Below, in pieces: positions 21,601 to 36,200 of a stretch of 64,000 nt of DNA; positions within the stretch are counted from its first letter, which is position 1, and every line of letters begins with the position of its first letter. A program made the translations under genes and the position numbers. Source of the DNA: Amphimedon queenslandica (Eukaryota > Porifera > Demospongiae > Haplosclerida > Niphatidae). The stretch covers positions 21,804 to 85,803 of the forward strand of contig NW_003546516.1 in NCBI RefSeq assembly GCF_000090795.2. The letters run 5' to 3'. The notes under the pieces were generated by a model. The model saw nothing but the letters and a program-made list of their open reading frames with translations. It did no database searches and was not told the origin of the DNA.

Positions 21601-24600
21601 NNNNNNNTTGTGTCTGTAGTTTGAATACCCACAGAGCCTCCAGTACCATCAGCAGCCCCAGGAGATGCAGGAGCAGTACCAAACTTAGCATCAAAAAGCA
21701 CAGACCCACGCCTTGACACTGGCCCAATCCCGGGACTAGCCTCTACCTTACCCAATGATACCACACCCCCAACATCACTCAGAGAACCCCTAGGCTGCAA
21801 CCCACTAGACGAGAGAGTGTTACGTAATGCTGATGCAAAACCAACAGGAGTGGAGAGCAGCTGAGTGGAAGGCTTAATAGCACCATCAACAGTATCAACC
21901 CCACCTCCTTCCCCTCCCCTTCCTCCCTCCTCTCCAACCGGATCAACAAACCAGGAGGACTGACCAAAAGAGACAGAGTCTGGTCCTAAGCCACACCTAC
22001 CCTGTAGAGCTATAGCCGGCCCCAACTGATAGGGAAGGTCAAGGTTAGTCTCCCCAGCTGTAGTGCTGTCTGAGCTACTCAGAGAATCAACATCAGTTAA
22101 ACCGAGTAGTGGTAGGTTAGAATAGTCTAGGCTACCCTCTCCTCCTTTCTCATTCTCTCCTCCTCCAGAGAAAATGGCGTGAAGCTCGTCTATGACGCCT
22201 TTATTACGAATGTGGTTGCTAAGCGATATCTGACCAATGAGCTTACAGAACTCAACGTAAGCACAGTGCACCATGCTGGGACTAAAGGTTGCCATGACTT
22301 CCTCTACTGCAGTTGGGTTCTCAGAGAGTGGAGGGTGAGGGAAAGGGGCAGTACCCACGGGGTACTCTCCCTTCTCTTCGGTAAAGTAACCCTCTACTGG
22401 TGTCAGTATACTAGACTCCTCCTTCTTGTTATGGGCCGTGCTATAGCAATTAAAGAACGACTGGAGAGCGTCCATTAGGACTTCGCTGGACCGCGGTCGT
22501 CCTAATTCCTCGCAAATCTTCTTAAGGAGCTCAACTGCCGAGTGACATATGGCTACCCGAGCCTCACGACCGTTAGGAAAGGCAAGGGACTTGGAGGAGA
22601 GTACCTCAAAGAGAGGCTTGAAGTAATTACTGGACACGTCAGGCATGAAGCTAAATACAACATCAGGGTTGCCTGTTTTAAGGACACACATCTCAAGGAG
22701 GGCAACAGAGGCAGCCACTCCTGACTCAGCCTTTATTGAGAGCAATGTCCTCTTACTCAAGAAAGCAACCTACAAGTAAAGACAATGGTAATAGCTAAAC
22801 TTTGAAGTGAAAACTCATCTACAGTACATGTACTTTAGTTAAAATTTGAACAATTTTATGTCAACTTTAAAGCAATGTCATCATCAAAAAGTCATAATTG
22901 TCTATTTAATTTATGCTTTTACATCAATTGGCTACATGTACATGTATCAATAATCATTATTATTTATAATGTGTGGTGGAGTCTGGTTCATTACCTGTTT
23001 CTTGATGAAAGGAATGTAAAGGTGAAGTATGACATCCTCTCCATAATACTGGACCATTGATGACAGCACACTCAGTACATACCTGGTACAGGCACTGTGA
23101 CCTGATTTACATATTGGAGCAAAGCATCTAAGAGAAAAAAAATAAAATTATCATTATTATTAAAATTATAATAACAATAACAATAACAACAACAGTAGTG
23201 ATAATAACAATAATAATAATAAAACTGGTATGGAAGCCTGCACATGTACATGTATTAGATGTACATGTACATGTACTCTCTTACTTGTGAAGGTTGTCCA
23301 GCAGTGGTCTAATGATGTGTTTAGTAGAGAGAAGAGGTCCGAGTCTCCATAGCAACCAAATGAGGCAATCAGAGGCAACCTCAGAGATACGAGAGGAAAT
23401 GGCCAACATTTGAGGAGTCGTTTGACTGGTTTCCTCCCCTAGAGGATCAGCTACATCAACTTCTCTCTCATCAACTGACTCATTTGAGAGAAGTAATGGC
23501 AGACCAGGCCCTCCCCTCTCTCCAGACGAGGGTAAGAGAGGAGAGTCCCCATTGGTTACCATGGGAACAAGAGGATTAATAGGAGATAGTGGCTCCTCTT
23601 CATTATTAGCTGAGGCAGTGCTAGTGATACTGTCTGTGGGAACTGAGGGCTGCTCTTTAATTAGAGGAGGAGACGAGAGAGGTGAACTGGATACAGCGAA
23701 AAGAGGAGGAGGAGGATCTCTCATCTTCCCTTCATTATCAAGTTCTGTCTCTCCTTCTTTCTCCCCCTCAGGTGGTAGCTGATTATATTCCTTACTTTGC
23801 TCTATATCAGAGAGCATGGCCAGCATTGATGTGACTGGAGCATTGGAGACCAGTATTGACGTCTCTGGGTAGTTCTCATCACTGTCGTACCCATCCTCAT
23901 CCTCACTTGGATTAGGAGAATCCTCCCAGTTTATGGTAGAGAGACTAACCATGTTCTGCTGTGTTATGTTGCTTGATAATCGACTCAAACTCTGTTGCTG
24001 TTTTTGATCGGAGGCCGGAGTGTTTAGCTTGTCTTTATTCCCACCTACTCTTTTAGTGAATGGCTCCAGTAGTGCTTCAATTATGCAACCGACGAAACGC
24101 GAGAGAAATATCTTAAGACCGAAATGAGTTATGATGCTTTGGGCCATGCCCCGGCTTAGGAGTCGGCAGTTATCGGAGGGTTTTTCAAACGTGTCAAAAG
24201 CATAAAGAAAGCACGGCAAAAGTACCTGTCTCATTGCTCTGAGACCAACGTAGGCAGCCATCTTGTCAAACAGATTGAATATCGACTCAAATACGCTTGA
24301 CGGATTCTCAAAAAGTGGGAAAACGTGGAGCATGAAGAGATGTATCCCGTCTTGATCCAACTGAGGCAATATCTCGTCTAATTGACTCGCAATGTAGGTT
24401 ATGACATCCCCCGTCTCTTGTGGGCGGGGCAGCTCTTTACCCTCAGAGTGTTTGGGTTTGATTGGGGGTGTGGCAAGGCCGACGGCTTTCGAGCGAGTCT
24501 CAAATTCCGAGAGGGTCTTATAGAGAGGCTCAAAGTAAGGAGGGAAGGAAAGGAGGGGGAGGAACTGCTGAATGAGACTGGTTGATGTTAAAGACGGGAT

Positions 24601-25500
24601 CATCTGTGGAACAAGGGAGTCTCCTCTACTACCAGAACCAACAAACAACAGATCAGTAAAAGACTGAAGAGGACTGGAGAGAGAAAAAAGATAAAATAAA
24701 AAAATGCAATACTGTATTGCTGTAAAACTGGAGTTATAAATTTTACTGTAAAAATTTTGATGCTAAAATTAATTTTGCTCTATTAACACAAAATTGTATA
24801 ATTATATTTGCAGTTATAATTATAATTTTATACATGTATTTCCAGTTATAATTGAGGTAACTATTTGAAAATTGAGAAGGCTACAGTAGAGTGCACACAC
24901 AGTTAGTCTTACTATGGTATATGTAGCTGCTCATTATTCAATAATCGTCTGAGTATTTTATATCTGGCGGGAAGGGACCCTCCAATAGGTAGGGTTGATC
25001 TCAAGTACTTATTGCAGGAGAGCTCAAGTGCCACACAACCCACAGCAGCAATGTCCAGTAGGACCCTCTCACTGAAGGAATGGGAGGAGCAAGAGGTGTG
25101 GCCTTTCTCGTAGTCTTCCATGAGTCTCTGTAGCTGCTTGTGTATTGGGTAGTCGTTTTTGGTGTCCTGCAATGTATTTAACAATAAAATGGTGAATTCT
25201 CTCCTAGCCAATAATTCTACAAAATACATGCATGTATCCTGGTACTAGTATCTTTTTCAAAGTTTGGAGCAACTGCATGTATAAAGGACACAAACTGCAA
25301 CAGAGCCAAAATCCAATTTTGATCGGAATCAGCTCAAACTTTCTATGTAACATAAAAAATTGTATATGTATCAGAAAAAAATAAAAAGGAGAATTCTCTT
25401 CTAGCCACTTTTTACAAAATACCCAATTTTTATCAGCAAAATTTCTAACTAAATTAATATTAAAAAGTATGTAATAATTATAATAAAAAGAAAGTACAAC

Positions 25501-25531
<31 letters not shown>

Positions 25532-28500
25532 TAAGACTCACCTGAAGCACCAGTAGATCCTCTTCCTTCCATTGCCCGAGGTCGGTCGGTCCAGTGCATT
25601 TACAAGACTTTGACAAGAAATGAGACACCTCCTCGGCTTGAGTAAGAGTAAGAAGAGGTGCAGTGTTGTCCTGGACTGCAATGTTGCTGTACTGCCACTC
25701 AAAGAGCTCGGTGGTGTCAGTGGCTATCGGCTTATTACGTGACCTTAGTATCCTCAAGAGACCAGGTTTACCACCAGGGACATCAGAACCAGTCATCCCG
25801 AGATTCTCGGTCCCACGCCCAGTCACTGCCCCCTTAGAAGGGGTCTGAGTGAGAACCCCAATATCGTAAAACCCCCCATTATAATATACAGAGTCTGCGA
25901 CTGTGTTATCAGTGTTGGGATACCCCACATGCTCAAAAGATCCGTCATCCAACAGGCCACCGACTGAATTAGATTTCTTATGACGGAGGCTCCCATTGTC
26001 TAGTATAGACGCCAGGGTCTTTTCTCCTTTCTCCTCATTGCTAGGGGGCGTGGCACTGTTGCCAGGGCTGATATCGAAAGTGGTGAGAGAGAGAAGTGAG
26101 CTCATGCTAAGGTAATGCTGCCACTGGGAGACTACAAGAGGGGCTGAGCTAGTCTGTGTTCGCTTGGGATGGGCCGAGCGAAACAGCTGGACTATTCCGT
26201 TAGTCTTTGGAGTCGAGTGACCATCCACAAGCGAGAGATAGACATTCTTAGCTTTAACAGCGGAGTCTCCCACCAGCTTATACCCAAAGACCAGATCAAA
26301 CCAGTGATGGAGCTGACTGGAGATGCTGTCACTCTCTAGGACCTGGCGATGATAAGTAACGAGTTCCTCGGGAGACGAGACCCACCCAGGGACCCCCAGA
26401 TCAGGCAGGTCTTCGTGTATGGAGCGGAATATCTCCGGGTTTGTATAAAACTCAGGTATGCACTCGTCTGGTGTCCACTCGTACAGCTTTGAAATTGATG
26501 ACGGATACTCTTCAGGGACCCACCTCGGTCTCACCCTGTCCGTTAGTACCTCTTTAGGAGTCCTCCGAGCTAAATAGACGTAATACGTGACGTCTGAAGC
26601 AATGTCACCAATATGATGAGGTATGACTGATCCGAGAGTGTAAGAGTTTAAGCGACGTAGCTCCTCTTGTGCTGACTGGTAGGTAAAGTCAAGCTGTCTC
26701 TCTCCTTTGGCAAGGCGGTGCTTAGAGGCCGTAAGGTCCCTCATGTTACCATTCTTGTGGCTGAAGTCGGTAACCCACGGGAAGATCGGGTGATTGTTGG
26801 GGTCTCCCAGTCTCCGCCCACAATGATAATTAAGGATCATTATATAATCGAAATTTGAGAGTTGACCCGAACGCCATTTAGTAACAGCTTCACTGAGCGT
26901 AAGAGGAGGAGGAGGAAGAACACTCTCACTGGACTCTTTGACATTAATCTTTTGAGTGGGCGTTGATTGTAAAGTGGGTGTGGCTTTAGGCAATACATTA
27001 TCAACAGCATCTGCTCCTTGTCCTTCCTTAGCAGAGACTAAAGAGGAGGGAGGAAGGTAATACTGAATCCAGAGTCTCCCATCAACGTAGACATTTCTAA
27101 GATTAATATCCCCACCAAGTGTCAGCCCCTTGGAATGACAGTATGAGAGCATATAGAGGAGCTGATAGAGGATGAATAAAGGTCGTTTAGTAGAATTCTC
27201 TAGCATGGCCGGGCTATGGACTACGCAATCAAAGAGAGAGAACCTCTGATACTTGTACAGGAAGTAAAAGGCTTTTTCAGACTCTAGGGCAGCTATAAGA
27301 GTAGAGAGGGTCTCTCGCCCGCTCCCTACTCCTTCGTTCTCGCTGCTCACGAGAGGCGGGGACCCAGATTTGCTTGAGGATGATGTCTGTCTCTCTTCTT
27401 TCTTCTCTTTCTGAATGGGATGGATCTGCCTTAACTCCCTGTTGTAAATCTCCTTCACCAGTTGAGAAACAAATGACTACATAGTGAAAGAGAAAGCAAA
27501 ACAATAAATAACAAAAAACTCTTCTCTCTCTCTCTCTCTCCCCTTACAGAGGTTAATGTGCTTGATCTGTTCTTCTTCTTGTTGGGTGTTGCTGTATCAT
27601 TAGTAGATGATTTATCAAGTTTTTCAGTCAATTTCCTCCACGAGGAAAGCGTGACCTCTTGAGAGACTGTGGTGAGAAACGTGTGAAGACTATCGACTGA
27701 GAAGTCATTCCTAGGAACAAGGAACCTGGGGGAAAGAGAGAGAAGCAATAACAACCATAATAAATAAAGAATATTGGAGTTTCATGTACATGTAAACAAC
27801 AAATTAATGTGTACATGTAACTGTACCTCATCGTTTCTTCCTCTTTGTCCTCTGCCAGCTCCTGTTTCCTGTAGCATGTAACATGTATGCGTCTCCAAGG
27901 TAGCTCTGGGTCCTTTGCACAGGAAGGCTGGAGCAACCAGTGAGCCATTTGAGGACAGTGAGGAGGAGGGAGGTGAGGGAGAGGGACCGAGGAAGAGACA
28001 GCAGCACTCAACCAATCAATGTGAACCTAAGAGGAGGAAAAATAGAGGAGAGAAGATAGCAGAGGTTTCAAAACTAAGTAAGCTCAGTGTTTTCTCTCTC
28101 TATCTCTCTCTCTCTCCATCATTTCAAGATGAAGTTTAAGGGCGTGAAACCTCACCAGGCAATCTCCTTCCAAGTAGTCTTCCTGGAGGGCAGGAGGAAC
28201 AGTAGCTCCTGATCTCTCTACAAGCTGCCATTCTTCTATCAGCAAATCTCTCGCTACGAGAGACCTCAGAGAAGAGGATTGTGCCTCCATTTTTCTTGTA
28301 ACCTTTGGTTGACCAGGCCCCTTAATGCACACACCCACTTGATTAGTTTTTTTATTGAGTGCAATTATTGTTGCAATTAAAAAATTTGCATTATCAAAAC
28401 TCATAAAGTTCTTATTGCTCTGCAGTATCTGTCCAACACTCTCTTAAGTGAAGCAGGACTATCGATATCTTTTAATGAAATTACTAAAAACTGAAAAAAA

Positions 28501-29598
28501 AAACAAAATAATTGCATCAAATTTAACTTAAATTGCTGATTGACTGCTTCTACCTTCCATTGTATTTGCTCACAGCTTCTAGTGTCATGTATTACAGGAG
28601 ACCCTAATTTAATGTACTGGAGTTCATGTTTACCTGCAGAACAAATAATAGATAAATGGCTCTGCAAAAAAGAAAAAAGATTTACATTCTGAGTAAGAGG
28701 CAATGAAGTCTTTTATTAAATCAGTTAATGACTGTAACAGCAAAAAATAATTGAAAATGAAGGTTTACAATGTAACTTGCATAATTACCTTGTAGTGAAA
28801 TGGTTTATACATAAGTGAGAGTCTTCTACTAAGACCCAGTGATCCATATATACCACCTTGATGAACTCCTAGGACTACATGTCTTTTGAGAAGAGAAGGA
28901 AGATAGAGCCACAAGGATAATTGCTCTGATATAATGTGATATTCACCTGTAGCACCTTCCTTCATGGTTTGACTTGAATCGTATGGTAAACCGTTGCAAT
29001 GAAGTTAAAGGTGAAGTCAAGTAGAGGGACAATATGACAGCTTCAAGACATTTGATTGGGAGAGACTCTTTAATCATATCTTTAGCCATATCCATCAGTC
29101 TGAAATGGCAGTTTTTAATAAATAATTATTGTTTGGATTATTAAGTACCTTGATAAAGGCTTGTATCTCTTTACATCAAAGAATTGCATCCCAGTGTAGT
29201 TGTATCTAAAAAAGAAAAGAGAGAGAACAGAGAGTACCATGAAAATGTTTTAGTCATAAGTACTGTAATTTTTGTAAATATTCCTGTACTGATGAAAGAC
29301 TTGACGGTATAGAGGCACTTGGTTGTATGACAGGAGCATTAGGATATGGTACCTAATGGAGTGTCACTGATAGAAATAGCATAAACTCCTCTGCCTTTAC
29401 CCTCTTATTGGTCTTCCCTCTAATAGACTCAGCAACATCGTGTCCCTGGGGATGAGTGACAATCACATAATCCCACATTTTTTCCCAAGTTGAAGAGCTG
29501 ATTGGAAATCCCTCCGTATTGACCAACCAGTAGTACTTGTTTAGACGAGGATTGGGGGCAGGGACATCCTTTTGGACTACTTTGCCTTCATCCGCCAT
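18635..29598 (-). CDS. WDR81: WDR81 homologue (BEACH and WD40 protein)
   Basis: A gene of about 20 exons on the minus strand, over 2,000 residues, ATG at 29598-29596 and TAG at 18637-18635. First exons: 29598-29401 and 29352-29264. Recognition rests on HVVLGVHQGGIYGSLGLSRR, IHVTCYRKQELAEDKEE, and the very large exon at about 27475-25541. That exon carries the BEACH region (FDYIMILNYHCGRRLGD, FPWVTDFSHKNGNMRDL, ARRTPKEVLTDRVRP, WTPDECIPEFYT, FRSIHEDLPDLGVPGW and HHWFDLVFGYKLVG). A kinase-like/HEAT-rich middle and a variable Ser/Gly-rich part follow. C-terminal WD40 repeats include FISGSKDRTVKIWSL, LWDMETSYCLQQFV and TLNTIDIRTGELLGCW. WDR81 with WDR91 restrains endosomal PI3-kinase activity and acts in aggrephagy. 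Two joins are uncertain: one near 28440-28310, and one across the N gap. Confidence 0.92.
19473..19602. repeat. GA-rich microsatellite (CT on the WDR81 coding strand)
   Basis: About 130 bp of G/A repeats inside a WDR81 intron. On the coding (minus) strand it is a C/T tract lying just upstream of the acceptor CTTTCAG at about 19473. Confidence 0.65.
21538..21607. other. Low-complexity tract with 10-bp assembly gap
   Basis: CT-rich repeats (CTCTCTCCCTCCCCC) abut ten N at 21598-21607, inside the last WDR81 exon before the WD40 part. The reading frame cannot be carried across the gap, so the exon end there is unknown. Confidence 0.85.
23160..23280. repeat. Trinucleotide and ACATGT repeats in a WDR81 intron
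   Basis: AAT/AAC-type repeats (23160-23222) are followed by an (ACATGT)n run (about 23242-23275) just after the exon ending at about 23287. Confidence 0.6.
25205..25430. repeat. ~190-bp family repeat in a WDR81 intron
   Basis: Contains the family core: GATCGGAATCAGCTCAAACT, then TTCTATGTAACATAA, GTATATGTATCAGAAAAAA and GAATTCTCTTCTAGCC. Confidence 0.6.
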
Positions 29599-29789
29599 GA
29601 TGGTGTCCAGTTACTATGGTAACTCTATCAGCTTTCAGGGGTTAAAAATTAATCTCGTTATATTTTCCGTGCACTTTTAAAGGCGAGTTTTACGGAGAAA
29701 ACAAAAGGTATCCGGTGATTGCGTAATCTCCGTAGTTTCGGATTGTTTAATTATGTAGGGCGTGGCTTTGTTTTTCCTTTCTTTTAAAA
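29599..29789. promoter_or_regulatory. Bidirectional promoter of WDR81 and GMAP-210
   Basis: 191 bp between divergent start codons of two endosome/Golgi trafficking genes. No E-box or NRF1 motif was found. Function is inferred from spacing alone. Confidence 0.35.
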
Positions 29790-30229
29790 ATGTCCTCGTG
29801 GTTCAGTGGAAGTAGTTTCACATCATTGACGGATCAGATAACCTCATTCACCAAAGATGTACTGAACGAGACCACCCAAGAGATAGAGGGTAATCGATAT
29901 TAACACTCCTACCCGCCGAATCCCTCTTTTACCCATTCACTATGCACACACAGACCCTGTTACTGAACTACAGGTAGCACAAAGGCAGATAGAACAATTA
30001 AAGGAAGAAGCCAGTCAATACACAACTGAAGTATGATGGGTTTATGAAGTAGTAGTGACATTTATGTTGCTGTAGTTGGTGAGGCTGAGGAAGAGCAATG
30101 AGGAGTATAGAGAAAGAGCGGAAGCTGCTGAGTATCAGGTTGTATCAAACAAAGAGCAATATCTCAAATTGTTACAAGAACAAGAGGTATTTAATTCATT
30201 GTCTGGGGCTATGATTATTATTAAAATTA

Positions 30230-30278
<49 letters not shown>

Positions 30279-33200
30279 GTTAAAAGAATTACGTGTAGAA
30301 CCAGATTTTAGCAGTAGACATGTTCATGTACATTATACATATAATATTAATATTGCCAGAGCATGAAATAACAGTTGGACATTGGAAGAGTTTTGCATTG
30401 TTCAGTCAGTTTGTCTAAACAACATAACTTCAGTGTTTCCTACAAAGCATGCTAAGTGAGCTAAACAGCATGAGCTGACAAGCAATACGATACAGTACAT
30501 GGCATTTGGAGCAACTTTATAAATTCATAAAAAATCCAATTTTGATCAGAATCAGCTCAATTTTCTACATGAAATAAGAGCATGTATATGTATCTGGAAA
30601 AATTATAAGAATGGAGAATTGTTTTTTTCCATTTTTGACAAAATTTAGTCAAAGATTAATAGCTATAGTTCTTGGTCCTTGGCAGCAACTTTAAAAATTC
30701 ATAAAAAATTAAAATTTGATTGGAATGAGCTCAAGCTTGATACACAACATAAGAACATGTATGTGTATCAGAAAAAATTATTAAAAGGGAGAATTCTCTC
30801 CTAGTCATTTTTGGTGAAATTTGCCAAAGATCCTGTACTATAGTACAGGGACTTTGGCTCGATTTTGGAGTAACTTTAAAAATTCATAAAAAATCCAAAA
30901 TTGATCGGAATGAGTTGTAATTTGAAACATAGGATAAAGACATGTATATAAATCAGAAAAAATTATAAAAATGAAGAAATTTCTTCTTTCAAATTTTGAT
31001 GAAATTTGGCCAAGAGCCCTGTACTGTATGTAGTACAGGGTCTTTGGCCCAAATTTTGAGCAATTTGACAATCCACGAAAAAGAGGCTACATCCTGCAGG
31101 AAACCCTGTCCGACTGTTTTATAAAAATGGCAGATCAAATTAAGGAATGTTCAGACACAACTGAACATGTTTGAAAGTAATTTTTGGCTCTGATTGTCCC
31201 GTTAGGCAAATGGCGAAAAGCTAAAGGAGCAACTGAAAGAAATGAAATCCGATCAAAGGAAGATTGTGATGGCAACACGGAGCGACTCAAATCTTACGTC
31301 TCTTGAACAAAAAAGTAAAAAAATTGAAATACAATTATAACATTATAAATAACAATAGCTTATTAATAACAACAATAGCAACAATAGTAATAACAATAAC
31401 AATAATTGGTTAATTATACATTCTACATGTAATTAACATACCTTAAAGCCACTATTATTTGCAAGTACTAATTTTTTGCATTTTTTGTGAGTGGCTTTAA
31501 AATCGCAAAAAGTAGTACCCGCATTTATTAATAAGCTAGGTTTATTAATAGTCATTAATTGAATTTAAAAAGAGCAAAATCGCAAGAAGTAGTACACGCT
31601 AAATCTATACCATTAACAAATTGCAATATATATCTACTTAAAAGTAAGTGGCTTTAAGGTAATAAATTATTGTAATTACTGCAGGTGGGGCTCTATCTCT
31701 TGGTTTAGTGCCACCACACACGAGCACAGGCGAGGGGCTGGAATGGAGTGGAGCCGACTGGAATGAAGAAACTGATTTCGAGTATCTCGAAGTCTCACAG
31801 TCAAAATTGTCGCAGCTCCAGTCCGAGTTAGCTCGAGTTAGAGTCGAGTGCCAGCACTGGAAGGAACTAGCACAAGACAGAGTGAGTGAGGTAATGGATG
31901 ATTTATTGGCAAGTGTAGAACTACGTAGTAAAGCTGTCTGCCTGAAAGTAATTGGTGGTTTTTATATTGGTACTTAATTTAATTGAAATAATTCTACTAC
32001 TTCTTCACAGTCTACACAGAATTGCTGAAGTTAAGACAGGAAGTACAATGTACATGTATAAGCCAATGGCCAGAGTTAACTTACATTAAGGACAGGAATA
32101 ATGTGCTGTATATTACACTTTCTGTCTTAACCTAAGGCCTTGCCTTACTTTAAGTTGTGAGTGTGAATCTGCCTTAACATCCAATATTAATGCCTTCCTA
32201 ATATCAAGTGTGCATGGGATTGGCTTAAACTTTCTACATTCCGTAGCACGAGGACAAAAATGGAATACAATAGGTCTTATTCATAGTAGCTAGTCCATGG
32301 CATTATTTTCCATTAGTCCATGGTATTATTTTCCATTAGTCCATGGTATTATTCTCCATTAGTCCATGGTATTATTCTCCATTAGTCCATGGTATTATTC
32401 TCCATTAGTCCATGGTATTACTTTCCATTAGTCCATGGTATTATTTTCTGAATATTTGTACACAGCCTGACATTGATAACCGGATGATGACTCTGTGTGT
32501 GTACATGTATGGTAAATGTGATGTGTTGGTGTCAGATTACATTTATTGGTTTCCCTTGTTTGGTCTGCTTTAATCATCTCATTAATTACACAAACATACA
32601 TTGATATATCTACATTGATATTGATATTCATGTACACCCCTAATAAGGACACCCTCTTAATACCCATCCCTATGTACTGTAATATTGTGTGTACATTTCT
32701 TTAGAATGGAAATGAAGGAGGCAGAACAGGTTTTGAAGATCATCAGGTTTATTATTCACTAATTGGCATTCTCTCTTTACATGTATATCTCTCTCTTTCT
32801 CTCTCCCCCCTCTCTCTCTCTCTCTCCCTCTCTCTCTCTCTCTCTCCCTCTCTCTCTCTCTCCCTCTCTCTCTCTCCCTCTCTCTCTCTCCCTCTCTCTC
32901 CCCCCCTCTCTCCCTCTCCCCCCTCTCTCTCCTTTTCTCTTTTCCCTTCCTTCTAGGCAGTTACTGCTAATGAAGATGTCCTACAGCAAGAGAGACTAAG
33001 ACATGAGCATGATATATCAGCTCTTCAGATGCTCCATGCCCAGCAGCTTCAGGCAGTCAATCTCAGACACAGACAGGAAATTGAAAACCTTCAAGAGATA
33101 ATGCACCAGGAAACCACAGGTCAGATTGTTTTAATTGATGATTTTTACTCTCTCACTCTCTCTCTCTCTCACACACACACACAACAGGTTTGTTTATTGA

Positions 33201-36200
33201 TTGTGTGATTGATTAACATGTACAGTTTCCAGTTTCACAGGTAGAAGAGGAACAGTTGCCAGTTGTGAAAGCAGAGCTATCAGAACTTAGACTAAGAAAT
33301 AAACAACTAATGGACAAACTTCAGTTGAACCAGGTATTGCCTAACACAGAAACACACACACATGCATATGTACAAATAGCTGTGTTATGCTTACATTCCC
33401 TTTCATGTACCTGTAATACACCCACTCACAAATACAGTACAATATGCATACAAAAGTATGTGTGTACATTGTATGGGTATGTTTGATTGTTGCTCTTGTT
33501 ATCATCTTATCAAAATGCTACACTACACACCCCAGCTGTAACATTGATATAGTAAAGGGAGGAATCTTTGTTTTGTAAATGTGACACATTGTCAAGATGA
33601 CATTGACTGGGTCCACCACCCAATAGCACTATGAGAGAGTTGCTCCTATGATATTTCAGCAAAGGAATGTCACTCTGTAATGACTGGCAGTCAAAATAAG
33701 TGTCAAAAGAATCTGTCTTTACTACTGGGAATAAATAATGTAGAGACAGAGAGAGAGAGAGGGTCAATACATGTGATGTGCATGTAGAGTGAACAGTGAA
33801 GATGGAAGGGGAATAGAAGCTGGAAATAAAAGCACCATCTTTTTTTCTTTGTCACAGGTTATCACAGGCGAACTAAAAGATGCCATTGCTAATTTGAAAG
33901 AGCTTGTTCACCTATCGCTGGAAGGCCAGTTAAAGAACATAGAGGAAGAGAAGAGAGGGTTGACCACTTATATAACGGATATACACACCTCCTTTAAATC
34001 CCATCAGGAGATCATCGAGAGCCTACAGATCAAGAGAACACAATTCGAAGAGGAGACCCAGAGCCTTAGCAACGAGTTGGAGCGCATGAAAACCAAACTT
34101 GAGAGTGAAGGAGAAGGAGGAAGTAATGAAAGCATGTTGGGGGACAAGGAAAGAGACACAGCCTCTCTCTCTCTGACTGGAGAAGAAGAACTGCTACAGC
34201 AATCAGAGGAGAAGGAAGGACACAGTATTCAGGGAAATGGTATTTTAAAGGTTGAGTCAGAGCATTTGAATCAGCAGCTGTTTGAATTACGAGAAACAGT
34301 GAAGGAGAGAGAGGAGGCAGTTGGTAGCCTCTCCTCTCTGTTGAGTAAGAGAGAAGAGGAAATGGAGTTACTAGTACAAGAAAGGGAGGAGTTGTCAAGA
34401 CAATGTACGTCACTGGCAGCAGAGCTGTCCAATACGAGACTGAAGATAGAAGAGAAGGAAGAGTTACTGACGGCCAAAGACAGAGAAATTAGGGAAAAAG
34501 ATGAAGAGATAATCGAATCCAAAAGACAAAGTGGAGACTTGAAACAAGCCATATTAGAACTAGAAGAAAAGTTGAGGGGAACTAGCAGTGCCTCCATCCA
34601 TGAAGAGGAGAGTCGTCTTTCCACTTTGAGGCAAGAGCTCACGAAACAATCAGAAATAATTACACAACTGACTCAAGAAAGGAATGGTTTGATTCATTCT
34701 CGTGATCAACTTTTAGAGGAACATAATGAAAGAATCAAAGTGAGTCAATCCCCCATGTAATTATTATTGTCTAGCCTGTCAAGTGATAATTTATCATGTA
34801 TTTATACAAGTACATGTACATATACTGGTACATATTATGTCATGGTTGGGTTGTTCATTGGTACAAGAAACAGGTGGTAAATATTGGTTTACTGTTGTAC
34901 TATTAACACACTCTCACACAGACACATATAAATTGATTGTTTTTATTATTGTTATTGTTATTATTGTTACTGACTCACTCAGGAAAATGAAAAGACACAT
35001 TTAAAGGAAATCCTAGAACTCCAATCGAAGCTTTCAAAGTGTGAAAAGGACTTGGGACGACTAAGAGAACACTTGATTGAAGTAGAAGGACACCACACGG
35101 AGGAGGCCTTGAGTAACAAGGAGCAAGAGGAGCAGTTAAAAGAACAATTGAAACTGATGGAGAGAGAGCTAGGGAGAGTAAATGAACAACTTAGCCAACA
35201 AAGGTTATAAACTCTAATGCTCTTTTGTTTATTTTAGGCTTCCTTCTCTCTCTCACACACTTACTTTCTGTTTATTCTCCTTCCCTTTGCTCTCTCTTTC
35301 TCTCTCCCCCCCTCTCTCTCTCTCCCTCCCTCTCTCTCTCTCCCTCCCTCTCTCTTTCCTCCCTCCCTCTCTCTTTCCTCCCTCCCTCTCTCTTTCCTCC
35401 CTCCCTCTCTCTTTCCTCCCTCCCTCTCTCTTTCCTTCTCCAGTCTTGAAGATCATCAGTTACAGAATGATCTGGCAGCAGTTGTAAGTGAAAGGGACCA
35501 TCTCCAATCGAGTCTCTTAGAGACTCAGAGAGAGAGGGACCAGAGCATTACAGCCATGCACAACCTCCAAACGGTCCTGGAACATTTTCAAAAAGGAGGC
35601 AACGAGCTTGACGAGTTACAAGGCTTGTTACTTAAGAAGCAAGAAGAGCTCGAGACTGCTAATAAAGAATGCCAGAGACTTTTGAATTGTCAACAAGAGA
35701 AGGTTTGTGATTGAAGGCTGGAATGTTATTTTAAGCTTTAGAATGATTATGATTACAATGTATAAGGGACTGATTATTATTTATTATTATTACTGTTATT
35801 GTGGTCTCTGTGTTGTTCCCATGTCCTTATCACATTATTATTATTATTATTATTATTATCATTCTGCAGTCATCAACTGGAGAAGATGTAATGGCAGCTT
35901 CCTCAGTGAGCGATCATCTCCTTTTAGAAATGAAACAGAAAGATGATACAATACAATCCCTTAATACAGAAAGTAAGCTTTTGACCACTTACGACTGTAT
36001 GTGAATGCATTCTTGCACTTTGTCTCTTAATTATTTTAGTACAAAGTTATCAACTAACTCTCAAAAAGTGTAGGGCAAAGATTGAGCAGCTCTCGTGTGA
36101 CCAAGACACTAACGTTGACAAGTATGATGGTCACTGCTTCATTTGAATGTCATATTTTCCTTCTCTTTGAATCTACAGGCAACTTGTAAGGAATCTTTTT

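Noticed and set aside
30431-31108. Autonomous transposon
   Set aside because: No transposase frame is present and no target duplication was found; kept only as a composite repeat.
35253-35487. Ser/Leu/Pro and Glu/Arg frames at the GMAP-210 CT repeat
   Set aside because: Translations of an intronic microsatellite; no codon structure.
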